This document shows positions 26,098-36,588 of a DNA stretch of 64,000 nt, piece after piece (the stretch's first letter is position 1; the number at the start of each line of letters is the position of its first letter). Source of the stretch: JBBDMC01 sp963775235 (GTDB lineage: Bacteria > Pseudomonadota > Alphaproteobacteria > Rhizobiales > Kaistiaceae); the NCBI GenBank assembly GCA_963775235.1, contig CAVZHY010000006.1:124001-188000 (forward strand), written 5' to 3'. A model generated the notes under the pieces. The model was not told where the DNA came from and did not search any database. It was given only the letters and a program-made list of their open reading frames with translations. A program made the translations under genes and the position numbers.

Positions 26098-27925
26098 TTA
26101 CACACCATAATACCAAGGGGCGACAACCGAGAAGACGACCCACATAAGAAAGAGCAGGGGAAGGCCCGCGACGACGAAGTCGGTGAAGCGGTAGTGGCCT
26201 GGCCCCATCACCAGCATATTGGTCTGGTATCCGACCGGGGTCGCGAAGGCGCAGCTCGCCGCAAGCATGACGGCCACGACGAAAGGCAGCGGGTCGGCGC
26301 CGAGGTCGGCCGCAATACCCAATGCGATCGGCGTGAAGAGGACCGCGGTGGCGTTGTTCGAGAGCACGTTGGTGATCAGGCCTACCGTCAAAAAAAGCGC
26401 AGACAGGATAACCCAGTTGGGCTGGCCAGAGACAGTGGCAAGGGTTGCCGTGGCGACCTCCTCGGCGCCGCCGGTCGCCTGCAACGCCGCGCCTGCTGCA
26501 AGGGTGGCCCCGACCATGAGGTAGATGCGCCGGTCGAAGGCAAGGGCCGCCTGCCGCAGATTGAGACAGCCGGTGAGGATCATCGCCAGCGCCGCGGTCA
26601 GTGCACCGACAACGATCGGACCGATCCCGCTGGCGGCGTAGGCGACGAGAAGTGCGAAGATGGCCAGCGCCCGCCACGCGTGGCGCCGCCGCGGAAGGTC
26701 GGCCGCCGACCATTCGAGCAAGATAAGATCGCGGATCGTCCGCAGACCCTCGATCGCTTTGCTTGTGCCGCCCACGAGGAGAACATCCCCGGCTTCGAGG
26801 CGGATGTCGCTCATCTGCGACCGCGGCATGTATCGCCGGCGCTCTATGCCCATCACGGTGATATTCATCGTGCGGTGTATTGCCGCCTGCTCGACGGTTC
26901 TCCCGATGAGCCCGGAGCCCGGTGCCACGACCGCCTCGGCCAAGATGAGATCGGTGGTCCAGTTCGGCTGCGCAGGCGTATCGGGAGCAGGCGCGGGCGA
27001 ACCGCGCGCGGACTCGACTGAGATCGCCTTCGTCAGGGCGGAACGGGTCGCGGCCACGATGAGGCTGTCTCCGGGCGCGAGCACGACATTTTCGAAGGGC
27101 GGCAGAAAGGGATGCTCACCGCGTTGGACGAGCAGGACGGTCATGTCGGTCAGTTGCGGAAACATGCCGGCGGTAGGCGTGGCGCCCACCAGCGGGTGGT
27201 CGTGGCCGATGTCGATCTGGCCAATGAACTGCTTGCTGGCGCCGGCGGTGAACTGTTGGGCCATGCCGGTGCGTGCCACCAGGAGACGCGGCATCACCAA
27301 AGCAACGTAGGCAAAGCCGACCGACTGCCATGGCCGCTGCCGGCACGGTGAAATCAAAAAAACCAATTGCCAGCGCGCCTGACCTCGCAGCGACGCCCGC
27401 CGCCAACAGGTTCGTCGACGTTCCGATAAGCGTCGTCATGCCGCCGAGGAGCGCCGCGAACGAGAGCGGCATAAGCGCCTTGGAGGTGGGGACGCCGTGC
27501 GTTGCCGCGACTGTGCTCGCGATCGGCAGAAACATCACCACGACAGGTGTGTCGTTGATGAAAGCGCTCGTCACGAGGGCTGTGAACAGCACCGCGATGG
27601 TGGCGTATCTGCCATTGCCTCCCAGGCGGGCAAGGACAGCGGCGGGCCGTTCAAGGGCATCGGTGTGGAACAGGCCCTGGCCGACGATCAGCATTGCGAG
27701 GACGGTGATCAGCGCCTGGTTCGACAGGCCGGCCAGAAGTTCGTCCGGGCCGACCGGACTGGGGACACCCAAAAGCAACGGCGCCGCCCAGAACAGCACC
27801 AGCCAGCCCGCAAGCGCGGCCAACGACACGAGTTCGATCGGCCATCGCTCCAGCGCGTAGCCGACGATCATCGCGGCGACCATCGCATACGTCAGCCATC
27901 TGAGGACCTCGGGGGCTGCCGCCAT
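26098..27925 (-). CDS. SLC13-family permease with TrkA-C domains (one frameshift)
   Basis: Inner-membrane ion/solute transporter of the divalent anion:Na+ symporter type. The N-terminal half has helices and the motifs FINDTPVVVMFLPI and IGTSTNLLA. Two RCK_C/TrkA-C regulatory domains follow (VLAPGDSLIVAA, RLEAGDVLLVGG). The C-terminal half repeats the motif as LSNNATAVLFTPIALGIA and TPVGYQTNMLVMGPG. The frame breaks at about 27325: one frame ends in TVPAAAMA, the other continues SVGFAYVALVMPRLL. One extra base explains it. Repaired length is about 609 residues. The substrate is not predictable; sulfate, dicarboxylates and others occur in the family. Confidence 0.85.
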
Positions 27926-28024
27926 CTGTTCTCCATGAGGCCGGTTGGTGTCGCGCGGATATCATGGTGGATCGGCTGACGCCTTCAAGCGAACCGCCTT
28001 CTGCGGCGTGCCGCAGCGGCGCAA

Positions 28025-28522
28025 CTATTTTTCCAATCGGTCCAGGGGCCCGGAATTGAGCGCGACGACGCCGAGAAGCAGGTCGTGCAGGAGCTGATTG
28101 CGGTATGTGAACAGGCCGACCAGCAGGATGAGCGGCGTCAACAGCCCGATCGAGAACCAGAAGATCAGGGCGTGCATGATCGCCAGCAGCGGGAACATCT
28201 TCTGGCCGGCCCAGGTGCGCATCTCCACGCCGGTCATTCGCATTCCAACGGTCGCCGAGGCGGGCCCGCCGAGTGTCAGCGCTACGTACCCGAGGGCGAC
28301 GATGGCAAACAGCGGCGGGAACAGGAACCAACCGATGCCGAGCGTCACGAGGCCGAGGAGCAGCACGACGAGAGCCGCCGGAATCATCAACGCGACGATG
28401 AGGACCGCATCGACGATGAAAGCCACAATTCGCTTCGACAGGATGCCCTCGAACAGCTCGGGCTCCGTGTCGGGATCATAGACGGCGTGATCGGACGGCC
28501 GGACGCCTTCGGTTCCGCTCAT
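28025..28522 (-). CDS. RDD family membrane protein
   Basis: 165 residues starting at ATG 28522 (MSGTEGVRPSDHAVYD). The RDD signature is present: LSKRIVAFIVDAVLIVAL with the Arg-Asp pair, then helices (IPAALVVLLLGLVTLGIGWF), SATVGMRMTGVEM, and a last helix ending in RNQLLHDLLLGVV. Three to four membrane segments. Members have been linked to ion or solute transport in a few bacteria, but no role is known for most. It sits 82 bp downstream of the threonine dehydratase gene, on the same strand. Confidence 0.88.
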   Translation of the reverse strand: MSGTEGVRPSDHAVYDPDTEPELFEGILSKRIVAFIVDAVLIVALMIPAALVVLLLGLVTLGIGWFLFPPLFAIVALGYVALTLGGPASATVGMRMTGVEMRTWAGQKMFPLLAIMHALIFWFSIGLLTPLILLVGLFTYRNQLLHDLLLGVVALNSGPLDRLEK

Positions 28523-28604
28523 TTCACCACTCTCCAGTACCGCCCAGCCCGTTCGGTTCGGGCCGCAACGTGGAGATTTGCTACAGCGGAAACAAGGTGG
28601 CGGG

Positions 28605-29824
28605 TCAGTTGCCCGGTTGCGGCGGGTCGATGCGTTCGACCCTAAAGCCCCTGCCGACCAGCGCGGCGATGATCTCGGCGGCGTGCTCGCGGCCATGCGT
28701 CTCGATGGTCACGTCGACGCTGGCCCCCTTGGCGGGGACGTTCAACATGGTGCGGTGGTGGAAGACCTCGAGGATGTTGCCGCCGTGTTCACCGATGGTC
28801 ATCGCGATGGCGCCGAGAACGCCAGGGCGGTCGCTGATCAGGATGCGCACCGCAACCACCTGTTCCTCGCGGGCGAGCTCGCGCACCATTATCGACGCCG
28901 CCAATCGCGGATCGATGTTGCCTCCCGCCAAGACGAGGCCGACGCGTTTGCCCCGAAAACGCGCCGGGTCGGCGATGACGGCGGCGAGCCCGGCGGCACC
29001 GGCACCTTCGGCCATCGTCTTCTGCAGCATCAGGTAGGCGGCGACCGCCTGTTCGATGGCCTTTTCGCCCACCAGCACCACGTCGTCGACGTGGCGGCGG
29101 ATCACCTCGATGGTCAGCTTGCCGACGTTCTTGACCGCAATCCCCTCGGCGAGCGTGTCGCCGCCGGTGACCGCCGTCTCGCCGCGCAGGGCCGCATGGA
29201 CGGAGGGGTAGAGCGCCGTCTCAACGCCGAATACCTGGATGGAAGGCTTCAACGCCTTGACCGCGATCGCGATCCCCGAGATCAGGCCGCCACCCCCGAC
29301 CGGCACGAGAATGACGTCGAGATCGGGATGGTCGGCGACGAGTTCGAGCCCGATCGTGCCCTGTCCGCTGATCACCAAGGGGTCGTCGTAGGGATGCACC
29401 AGCGTGGCGCCGGTCTTCGCCATGATCGCCTCGGCGGCGCTCTGGGCGTCGGCGAGGGTCTCGCCTGCGAGCACCACCTCGGCGCCGAAGCTCCGCGTCG
29501 CGGCGACCTTCACGAACGGTGTCGGCTTGGGCATGACGATCGTCGCGGGAATGCCAAGGCGCTCGGCGTGGTAGGCCACGGCCTGCGCGTGGTTGCCTGC
29601 CGACATGGTGATGACCCCGCGAGCCCGCTCGCCGTCGGTCAGGGACAGGAGCTTGGTCAGCGCACCGCGCTCTTTGAACGACGACGTGGCCTGCAGGTTT
29701 TCGTACTTGACCCAGAGCCTGGCGTCGGCGAAACGCGACAGCCGTGGCGCCGGCAGAAACGGCGTCTTCAAAACGACGCCGGCGATCTGGTCGGCGGCGG
29801 AGCGGATATCGGCGAGAGTGGGAA

Positions 29825-29828
<4 letters not shown>
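28605..29828 (-). CDS. ilvA: Threonine ammonia-lyase (dehydratase) with C-terminal ACT domain
   Basis: 407-residue PLP enzyme deaminating threonine (and serine) to 2-oxobutanoate, feeding isoleucine synthesis. The PLP lysine is in ATSSFKERGALTKLL; the phosphate-binding loop is SAGNHAQAVAYHAERLG; VGGGGLISGIA is also present. A single ACT domain occupies the last ~80 residues (VRILISDRPGVLGAIAM), the medium-length form. The GTG start at 29828 overlaps the hemB stop (GTGA), so the two are coupled. It could be named tdcB by some schemes. Confidence 0.9.
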
Positions 29829-30880
<1,052 letters not shown>

Positions 30881-30964
30881 GGCGGTCTTGCTTTGCTGGC
30901 GGCGCGCGGACCATATCATTTTTTGCACGCGAGGCGACTCGCCCCATTCCGGCGGAGCTGGCCG

Positions 30965-31381
30965 ATGTCGAGCAGAGACGAGATGTCCTTGACCCCGCCG
31001 GTGCGGGGCCGACACGAGGTGACGCTCGACTACTATCTGCTGCTCCTCGCCGTCGTCACCATGCTGCTTGGCCTCCGGCAGTGGGCAATCATCCTGGGCG
31101 TGATTCCCGGCGGCGGCGGGATGTTCGAGGCGATGTCGACGCCCTGGAAGCTGGCCACCATCGACCTGGCGGTGGTCGACCTGGTGGCCTCGGTCGGCCT
31201 GTGGCTGAGGGTCGCATGGGGCAAGGTCATCTGGATCTTTGCCCTGGTGTCGGAGATTGCCCTCCACACCGTGTTCATCCGCACCTTCGGCGGGGATCTC
31301 ATGATCGTGGCCTTCCACGTCGCGACATTTGCCGGTTTCCTGGCGCTGACGATCCTGGCGCGGCGACCGCCCGAGGAATAG
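30965..31381 (+). CDS. Small four-helix membrane protein (possibly DUF6163)
   Basis: 138 residues from ATG 30965, divergent from hemB by 84 bp. After a polar N-terminus come hydrophobic helices YYLLLLAVVTMLLGLRQWAI, ATIDLAVVDLVASVGLWL, VIWIFALVSEIALHTVF and IVAFHVATFAGFLALTIL. I recall similar hypothetical proteins beside ldtR in Rhizobiales, grouped as DUF6163, but cannot verify that here. No function is evident. A start at 30983 (MSLTPP) is also possible. Confidence 0.78.
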   Translation: MSSRDEMSLTPPVRGRHEVTLDYYLLLLAVVTMLLGLRQWAIILGVIPGGGGMFEAMSTPWKLATIDLAVVDLVASVGLWLRVAWGKVIWIFALVSEIALHTVFIRTFGGDLMIVAFHVATFAGFLALTILARRPPEE

Positions 31382-31432
31382 CGACCCGGCCGGGTTTTTG
31401 GGTCGAATTCGAGCCGATCGCGTAAGCCATTG

Positions 31433-31449
31433 TTAAGGCTGAACCTTAA
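31433..31449. promoter_or_regulatory. Inverted repeat upstream of ldtR
   Basis: TTAAGG-CTGAA-CCTTAA, a perfect 6-bp inverted repeat with a 5-bp spacer, lies 73-89 bp upstream of the ldtR start. TTAAGG recurs once at about 31470. MarR-family regulators usually bind such dyads in their own promoters, so this is a candidate autoregulatory operator. It is inferred from sequence only. Confidence 0.4.
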
Positions 31450-31521
31450 GCTGATTTTTAGCGGCATTGATTAAGGTCGATTCACAAGCGGGAGCATACC
31501 CGCCCAAACAGTGAGGCGATC

Positions 31522-32031
31522 ATGGCTAGTGTAAAAAGGGCAGTTGAGGCTGTCGCCGAACCCAGCGGTTCGGGGATGAAGCCGCTTTATATGGAGGCGT
31601 TGACGCTGGTTGAGCGTCTGCACCGGCGCCTTCTGGACGTCATCAAGGACGAGTTCGATCGGGCTGGGCGCTCGGACGTCAACAGTGTTCAGGCGCTGCT
31701 GCTGTTCAACATCGGCGAATCCGAGTTGACCGCCGGTGAGCTGAGGACGCGGGGCTACTATCTCGGGTCGAATGTGTCCTACAATCTGAAAAAGCTCGTC
31801 GAGATGGGCTACATCCATCACCAGCGCTCGCGCATGGACCGGCGTTCGGTCCGCGTCAGCCTGACCGAGAAAGGTCGGGAGGTGGCCGATATCGTCAACC
31901 GCCTGTACGACCGCCACATCCGCTCGATTGACCAGGTTGGCGGCATCGCGGCCGACGATTTCCGCGACCTCAATCGCTCCCTGCAGCGGCTGGAGCGCTT
32001 CTGGACAGATCAGATCCTGTATCGACTCTGA
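31522..32031 (+). CDS. ldtR: MarR-family transcriptional regulator LdtR
   Basis: 169-residue winged-helix regulator. The helix-turn-helix and wing are seen at LTAGELRTRGYYLGSNVSYN, LKKLVEMGYIHHQRS and RMDRRSVRVSLTEKG. N- and C-terminal helices provide the dimer interface. In Liberibacter and rhizobia LdtR controls an L,D-transpeptidase gene (ldtP), and that gene is found here 1.8 kb downstream, supporting the name. A strong terminator follows. Confidence 0.88.
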   Translation: MASVKRAVEAVAEPSGSGMKPLYMEALTLVERLHRRLLDVIKDEFDRAGRSDVNSVQALLLFNIGESELTAGELRTRGYYLGSNVSYNLKKLVEMGYIHHQRSRMDRRSVRVSLTEKGREVADIVNRLYDRHIRSIDQVGGIAADDFRDLNRSLQRLERFWTDQILYRL

Positions 32032-32059
32032 TTTCTCCGCCTTCCCTTTCTGTTTCAAA

Positions 32060-32086
32060 GGCCCGGCTTCCGCCGGGCTTTTTTTT
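32060..32086 (+). terminator. Rho-independent terminator of ldtR
   Basis: GCCCGGC-TTCC-GCCGGGC stem followed by eight T residues, about 30 bp after the ldtR stop codon. Confidence 0.93.
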
Positions 32087-32299
32087 GGCATGTCGCCGTC
32101 GCACAGCCGGCTCGCTGGTTGCGATCGTCGACCGGGTTAGCTCGGACGAGTCAGGCGACCACACGTGGCGGGGATCGTCGCGTTTCGTCCCCTGCACAAG
32201 GCAGCCACTTCTGTCGCGGTCATTCTTCAGCGTTCACGGAACAAGCCTCTCGTTCGTTAGTTGTTCCGGTCGGGCGAGTCACCCAAGGACGGATCCTAC

Positions 32300-33559
32300 A
32301 TGGCCACATCCGAAGACGAATCGACGCCGGAAAAAGACAAGTCGGCAAAGAAGGCGCGTGCGCGTCGCGGCGCGGGCGCGAGGAAGAACGGGGCGGACGC
32401 AAATCATTCACCGACGCTCGCCCTGTTGAAGGAACAGCATGAAACGCTTCTGTCGCGGGTCCGCGCGGGCGACAACGACCGTCGAAAGGGCGTCCGCGAT
32501 ATCGACGCGCTCTGGCAGACTCACCGTCGGATCGAGAACGAGATTGTCCTCCCGGCGGCGCGCAAGGCGGCGAAGGATCAGGCTGCGCTCGACGACATCG
32601 AGGTTCGAGCCGAATTTATCGACTTGATGCTCGATGATCTTGTGATGGGAGCGGACCGTCGTCTGTTCGACGCGCGACTGAGTGCGATTGCCAAACAGAT
32701 CGAGGAACTGATCGCGCTGGAGGAGAAACCGCGGACAGGGTTGTTCGCCCTCGCGTTGTCCCAGGCCGATCCGACAGAGCTCAACAACCAGATCAAAATG
32801 TTCGCGGAGCAGCTCGGCAGTCCTAGCAAAGGGCGCACGGCAGATGCCGGGTCCCGCCAATCCTCCAGGGGCCAGGGGGCTTCATCAGAGGAGAGCAATA
32901 TAATGCCAAGAACGACGATGCGCGAACGGGACGACGAAGGTCGCTTCGTTTCGGACGACGATAATCGCAACTACCACCGCGGTGGCGGCTCGCGATCGGG
33001 AGGCCCTGATCGGGACGAATACGGTCGGTTCATGTCTGACGATGACGATCGCGACAGCATGCGTGGTCGTGGCGGCAGGGATCAGGAGCGTCAGAGCCGG
33101 CGCTACGATGAGCGCCGAAGCTCCCGCTATGAGGACGATGACGACCGGCGCGGCCAGCGGCGCGGAGGCTGGTTCGGCGATTCGGAGGGCCACTCCGAGG
33201 CCTCGCGGCGCGGCTGGGATGAGCCCGACCATGGCCGCAGTGGGTGGTACGGTGATCCGCAGGGTCACTCCGAGGCCTCGCGGCGCGGATGGGACGAACC
33301 CGACCATGGCCGCAGCGGGTGGTACGGCGATCCGGAGGGCCACTCCGAGGCTTCGCGGCGTGGCTGGGAAGAACGACGCGCCTCGCCGTCGCGAAGCAGC
33401 CGCTACGATGAGCGACGGAGTTCCCGCTACGACGACGACGACGTGCGCGGCGGCCGCCGCTACGACGATGATAATCGGGGGCGCCGAGGCCGCGGTTGGT
33501 ACGGAGACTCCGAAGGTCACTCCCAGGCCTCCCGCCGCGGCTGGGACGATCGCCGCTGA
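32300..33559 (+). CDS. Hemerythrin-like helical domain fused to a charged repeat tail
   Basis: 419 residues from ATG 32300. After a Lys/Arg-rich leader, residues about 35-185 are helical and resemble a hemerythrin/HHE-type bundle (LALLKEQHETLLSRVRAG, ALWQTHRRIENEIVLPAARK, EFIDLMLDDLVMG). Metal-ligand histidines are only partly matched, so this is tentative. From about residue 205 the protein is low-complexity: two RDE-x-GRF-x-SDDD units, two YDERRSSRY blocks, and four copies of a ~20-residue unit, GW(Y/F)GD-x-x-GHS(E/Q)ASRRGW(D/E). The last unit ends the protein. The repeat recalls stress-related KGG-type motifs, but I cannot confirm homology. It lies between ldtR and ldtP. Function unknown; stress or nucleic-acid association would be a guess. 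Confidence 0.8.
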   Translation: MATSEDESTPEKDKSAKKARARRGAGARKNGADANHSPTLALLKEQHETLLSRVRAGDNDRRKGVRDIDALWQTHRRIENEIVLPAARKAAKDQAALDDIEVRAEFIDLMLDDLVMGADRRLFDARLSAIAKQIEELIALEEKPRTGLFALALSQADPTELNNQIKMFAEQLGSPSKGRTADAGSRQSSRGQGASSEESNIMPRTTMRERDDEGRFVSDDDNRNYHRGGGSRSGGPDRDEYGRFMSDDDDRDSMRGRGGRDQERQSRRYDERRSSRYEDDDDRRGQRRGGWFGDSEGHSEASRRGWDEPDHGRSGWYGDPQGHSEASRRGWDEPDHGRSGWYGDPEGHSEASRRGWEERRASPSRSSRYDERRSSRYDDDDVRGGRRYDDDNRGRRGRGWYGDSEGHSQASRRGWDDRR

Positions 33560-33565
33560 CAATGC

Positions 33566-33593
33566 AAGGGGCGGCCTCTCGGGGCCGCCCCTT
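33566..33593 (+). terminator. GC-rich hairpin after the repeat-tail gene
   Basis: A perfect 11-bp stem, AAGGGGCGGCC pairing with GGCCGCCCCTT, begins 7 bp after the stop codon. No T-run follows, so it may act as an RNA-stabilising hairpin or a weak terminator. Confidence 0.5.
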
Positions 33594-33808
33594 GGATACC
33601 CAGCCGAAGCGACAACCGGTTTCACTTGAGAGCGTATCGACCACCTGCCGACGGGCGGGGTCCGGTCCCTGCGGCGTTCTTGTCGCACGCCGTCAAAGCG
33701 CCACATAGCCCCGCGAAGAGAACCGGTATAGAGATAAACATAGATTCGATTACCGCTGGATTGAACCGGCTGGGAGCTGTCGCGTTGCGGTTGCGCCGTG
33801 GTCGTGCT

Positions 33809-33824
33809 AGCCCGTTAACGGGCT
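33809..33824. promoter_or_regulatory. Perfect 16-bp palindrome upstream of ldtP
   Basis: AGCCCGTTAACGGGCT reads identically on both strands, centred about 50 bp before the ldtP ATG. Its position and symmetry suit an operator for a dimeric regulator, with LdtR the obvious candidate. Its core differs from the TTAAGG-N5-CCTTAA dyad upstream of ldtR, so a shared site is not shown. Confidence 0.4.
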
Positions 33825-33866
33825 GGAAGTGATAGCGATTCAGACTGCTTGGGTGGACCGGGACCA

Positions 33867-35138
33867 ATGACCTTTCGCGCCAACCCTTTGATCGTTGCCA
33901 GCCTCGTCGGGGCGGCCTGCACGTTGGCGCCGGGCCTCACGCCAGCGCGTGCCGAGGATCCGATCACTCAGGTAATCCAGAACGGCGGGGCCGAATGGTC
34001 GGACGGCTTTGACGCCGCCTCGGTGGGCGCGGCTGACGTTCGCACCGCGACACCGATTCTCTCGCCGCAAATCGTCCAGTCCCTGCAGACGGCAATCACA
34101 CGATACGCCGACATCGTCGCGCACGGCGGCTGGCCGATGGTCCCCGCAGACAAGCAGCTCCGTATCGGCATGCGCGACCCGGCGCTCACGCAGCTGCGTC
34201 AGCGTCTGACGGTTTCCGGCGACATGCCGGCCGCGTCGGGCTTCTCCGACGTGTTCGATTCTTACGTCGATGCCGCCGTCAGACGTTTTCAGGCGCGCCA
34301 CGGCATCCAGGCCGACGGTCTTGTGGGCGAGTCCACGTACGAGGCGCTGAATGTTCCGGCGACGACCCGGCTGACCCAGCTGTCGACCAACCTCACCCGG
34401 CTGAAGCTCCTGACGGCAAAGCTTCCCACCGGCCGCTACGTGATGGTCAACATTCCGGCCGCCTCTGTCGAGGCGGTGGAAAATGGTGTGGTGGTTTCGC
34501 GGCACACCGCGGTCGTGGGCAAGGTCGACCGGCCGTCTCCGATTGTCAATTCCAAGATCACGGAGATCAATTTTCATCCGTTCTGGACGGTGCCGGCGAG
34601 CATCATCAAGAAGGACCTGATCCCGATCATGCAGAAGGATCCGGATTACCTCACCAGGTACCGGATTCACATCTACGACCCGAAAGGCAACGAGCTGTCG
34701 CCGACCCAGATCGACTGGACGACCGACGAGGCGGTGAACTACATGTTCCGCCAGGATCCGTATGACGAGAACTCACTGGGTCTGGTCAAGATCAACTTCC
34801 CGAGCCCCGAAGGCGTGTACATGCACGACACGCCCCACAAGACCCTTTTCAACGAGGATTATCGCTTCGACTCGTCGGGCTGCGTGCGAGTCCAGAACAT
34901 CCGCGAATTGATTGTCTGGCTGCTGCGTGACACCCCCGGCTGGGACCGGGACCGGATTGAGGCCGAATTTCGCAACAACGACCGCCTGGACGTCAAGCTT
35001 TCCACACCGGTGCCGCTCTTCTGGACTTACATAACCGCGTGGGCGAGCGCGGACGGCATCGTCAATTTCCGCAACGACATCTACAACCTCGACGGGCTGG
35101 AGCCGCCCGCTACGCAGGTCGCCGGCCAGCCTCTCTAG
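33867..35138 (+). CDS. ldtP: L,D-transpeptidase with peptidoglycan-binding domain
   Basis: 423-residue exported enzyme that forms 3-3 crosslinks or attaches proteins to peptidoglycan. A signal peptide (MTFRANPLIVASLVGAACTL..PARA) precedes a PG_binding_1 module (DAAVRRFQARHGIQADGLVG). The YkuD catalytic domain carries YVMVNIPAASVEAVENG, MHDTPHKTLF and the active-site Cys/His box SSGCVRVQNIREL. I start at ATG 33867; a start at 33849 would add six residues. Regulation by LdtR is inferred from the known pair in relatives. Confidence 0.92.
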   Translation: MTFRANPLIVASLVGAACTLAPGLTPARAEDPITQVIQNGGAEWSDGFDAASVGAADVRTATPILSPQIVQSLQTAITRYADIVAHGGWPMVPADKQLRIGMRDPALTQLRQRLTVSGDMPAASGFSDVFDSYVDAAVRRFQARHGIQADGLVGESTYEALNVPATTRLTQLSTNLTRLKLLTAKLPTGRYVMVNIPAASVEAVENGVVVSRHTAVVGKVDRPSPIVNSKITEINFHPFWTVPASIIKKDLIPIMQKDPDYLTRYRIHIYDPKGNELSPTQIDWTTDEAVNYMFRQDPYDENSLGLVKINFPSPEGVYMHDTPHKTLFNEDYRFDSSGCVRVQNIRELIVWLLRDTPGWDRDRIEAEFRNNDRLDVKLSTPVPLFWTYITAWASADGIVNFRNDIYNLDGLEPPATQVAGQPL

Positions 35139-35280
35139 GCGCTCGCCTTTTGCCATCGAGATGCGCGAGCGCCGATCCTTGGCGTGCCGGGGCGGATTGT
35201 GTTAATGCCAGCCAGTCCGGCGGGGGCGGCGTGCGTCGACGCTGCGGCCGTCGTCTTTCGGTTTTTCGGGAATCGCGATC

Positions 35281-36588
35281 ATGTCATTTAGCGACCACGC
35301 CGTGACGGCTTCCACGACACAGGCCTTCTTCGAGGCCGATCTCGCGGAGACCGACCCCGAGATTGTCGAGGCGATCGCGGAAGAGCTTGGCCGCCAGCGG
35401 CGGGACATCGAACTGATCGCGTCGGAGAACATCGTCTCCCGGGCGGTACTTGAGGCGCAGGGGTCGGTGCTGACCAACAAGTACGCCGAAGGGTACCCGG
35501 GCAAACGGTACTACGGCGGTTGCGAATTCGTTGACGTTGTCGAGACCGTGGCGATCGAGCGGGCCAAGCGGCTGTTCGGCTCTGCCTTCGCCAACGTGCA
35601 GCCCCATTCCGGCAGCCAGATGAATCAGGCGGTGTTCCTTGCCCTGCTCGAGCCGGGGGACACGTTCATGGGCCTCGATCTCGCCGCCGGCGGTCATCTG
35701 TCGCACGGTGCTCCGGTCAACGTCTCGGGCAAATGGTTCAAGGTGGTGCCGTACGGCGTGCGGCGCGACGACCAGCTCCTCGACTACGACGCGATTGCCC
35801 GGATAGCCGAGGAGGCGAAGCCCAGGCTGATTATCGCCGGTGCCACGGCCTATTCCCGCTACTGGGACTTTCGCCGCTTCCGCGAGATCGCCGATTCCGT
35901 CGGCGCCTATCTGCTGGTGGACATGGCTCACTTCGCCGGCCTGGTGGCCGGTGGCGCGCATCCGTCGCCAACCCCCCACGCGCACGTGGTTACGACCACG
36001 ACGCACAAGTCGTTGCGGGGACCGCGCGGCGGCATGATCCTCACCAATGACGAGGCGATCGCGAAAAAGATCAACTCAGCTGTGTTCCCCGGCCTGCAGG
36101 GCGGGCCACTGATGCACGTGGTCGCTGCCAAGGCGGTAGCGCTCGGCGAGGCGCTAAGACCTGATTTCAAGGTCTACGCCCGCAACGTGGTGGAAAACGC
36201 GCGGGCTCTCGCCGATACCCTCCGCAGCTCCGGATTCGAGATCGTGTCGGGGGGCACCGACAACCATCTGATGCTGGTGGACCTGAGGCCCAAACGTCTC
36301 AAAGGCAATGTCTCGGAAAAGGCGCTCGTCCGTGCCGGGCTCACCTGCAACAAGAACGGCATTCCGTTCGACCCGGAGAAGCCGTTCGTCACGTCAGGCA
36401 TCAGGCTTGGCACGCCGGCATGCACCACGCGCGGGTTCGGCGTGGCAGAGTTCCGCCAGGTGGGTGGAATGATCGCCGAGGTGCTTCATGCAGTTGCCCA
36501 GTCGGAAGACGGGACCGCGCCGCTTGTCGAAAGCGCAGTCCGCCACAAAGTACATGCGTTGACCGACCGCTTCCCGATCTATTCGTAG
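35281..36588 (+). CDS. glyA: Serine hydroxymethyltransferase
   Basis: 435-residue PLP enzyme interconverting serine and glycine with transfer of the one-carbon unit to tetrahydrofolate. Motifs: IELIASENIVSRAVLEAQGS, NKYAEGYPGKRYYGGCEFVD, the PLP lysine box VVTTTTHKSLRGPRGG, and TNDEAIAKKINSAVFPGLQGG. The glyA-nrdR-ribD order is a familiar alphaproteobacterial arrangement. Confidence 0.97.
   Translation: MSFSDHAVTASTTQAFFEADLAETDPEIVEAIAEELGRQRRDIELIASENIVSRAVLEAQGSVLTNKYAEGYPGKRYYGGCEFVDVVETVAIERAKRLFGSAFANVQPHSGSQMNQAVFLALLEPGDTFMGLDLAAGGHLSHGAPVNVSGKWFKVVPYGVRRDDQLLDYDAIARIAEEAKPRLIIAGATAYSRYWDFRRFREIADSVGAYLLVDMAHFAGLVAGGAHPSPTPHAHVVTTTTHKSLRGPRGGMILTNDEAIAKKINSAVFPGLQGGPLMHVVAAKAVALGEALRPDFKVYARNVVENARALADTLRSSGFEIVSGGTDNHLMLVDLRPKRLKGNVSEKALVRAGLTCNKNGIPFDPEKPFVTSGIRLGTPACTTRGFGVAEFRQVGGMIAEVLHAVAQSEDGTAPLVESAVRHKVHALTDRFPIYS

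Noticed and set aside
25762..27021. 419-residue plus-strand open frame
   Set aside because: Antisense to bpt and the SLC13 permease; charged low-complexity sequence with no recognisable domain.
27356..27362. A7 homopolymer in the SLC13 gene as the frameshift site
   Set aside because: The protein reads correctly across the run (IGFFDFTVPAA); the break lies about 30 bp further into the gene.
33190..33559. CRISPR-like array from spaced repeats
   Set aside because: Repeats are in-frame protein-coding units of one gene, not identical repeats with unique spacers.
32885..33706. 273-residue minus-strand open frame with repeated hydrophobic units
   Set aside because: It mirrors the tandem repeats of the plus-strand gene, whose start, ribosome site and domain order are convincing.
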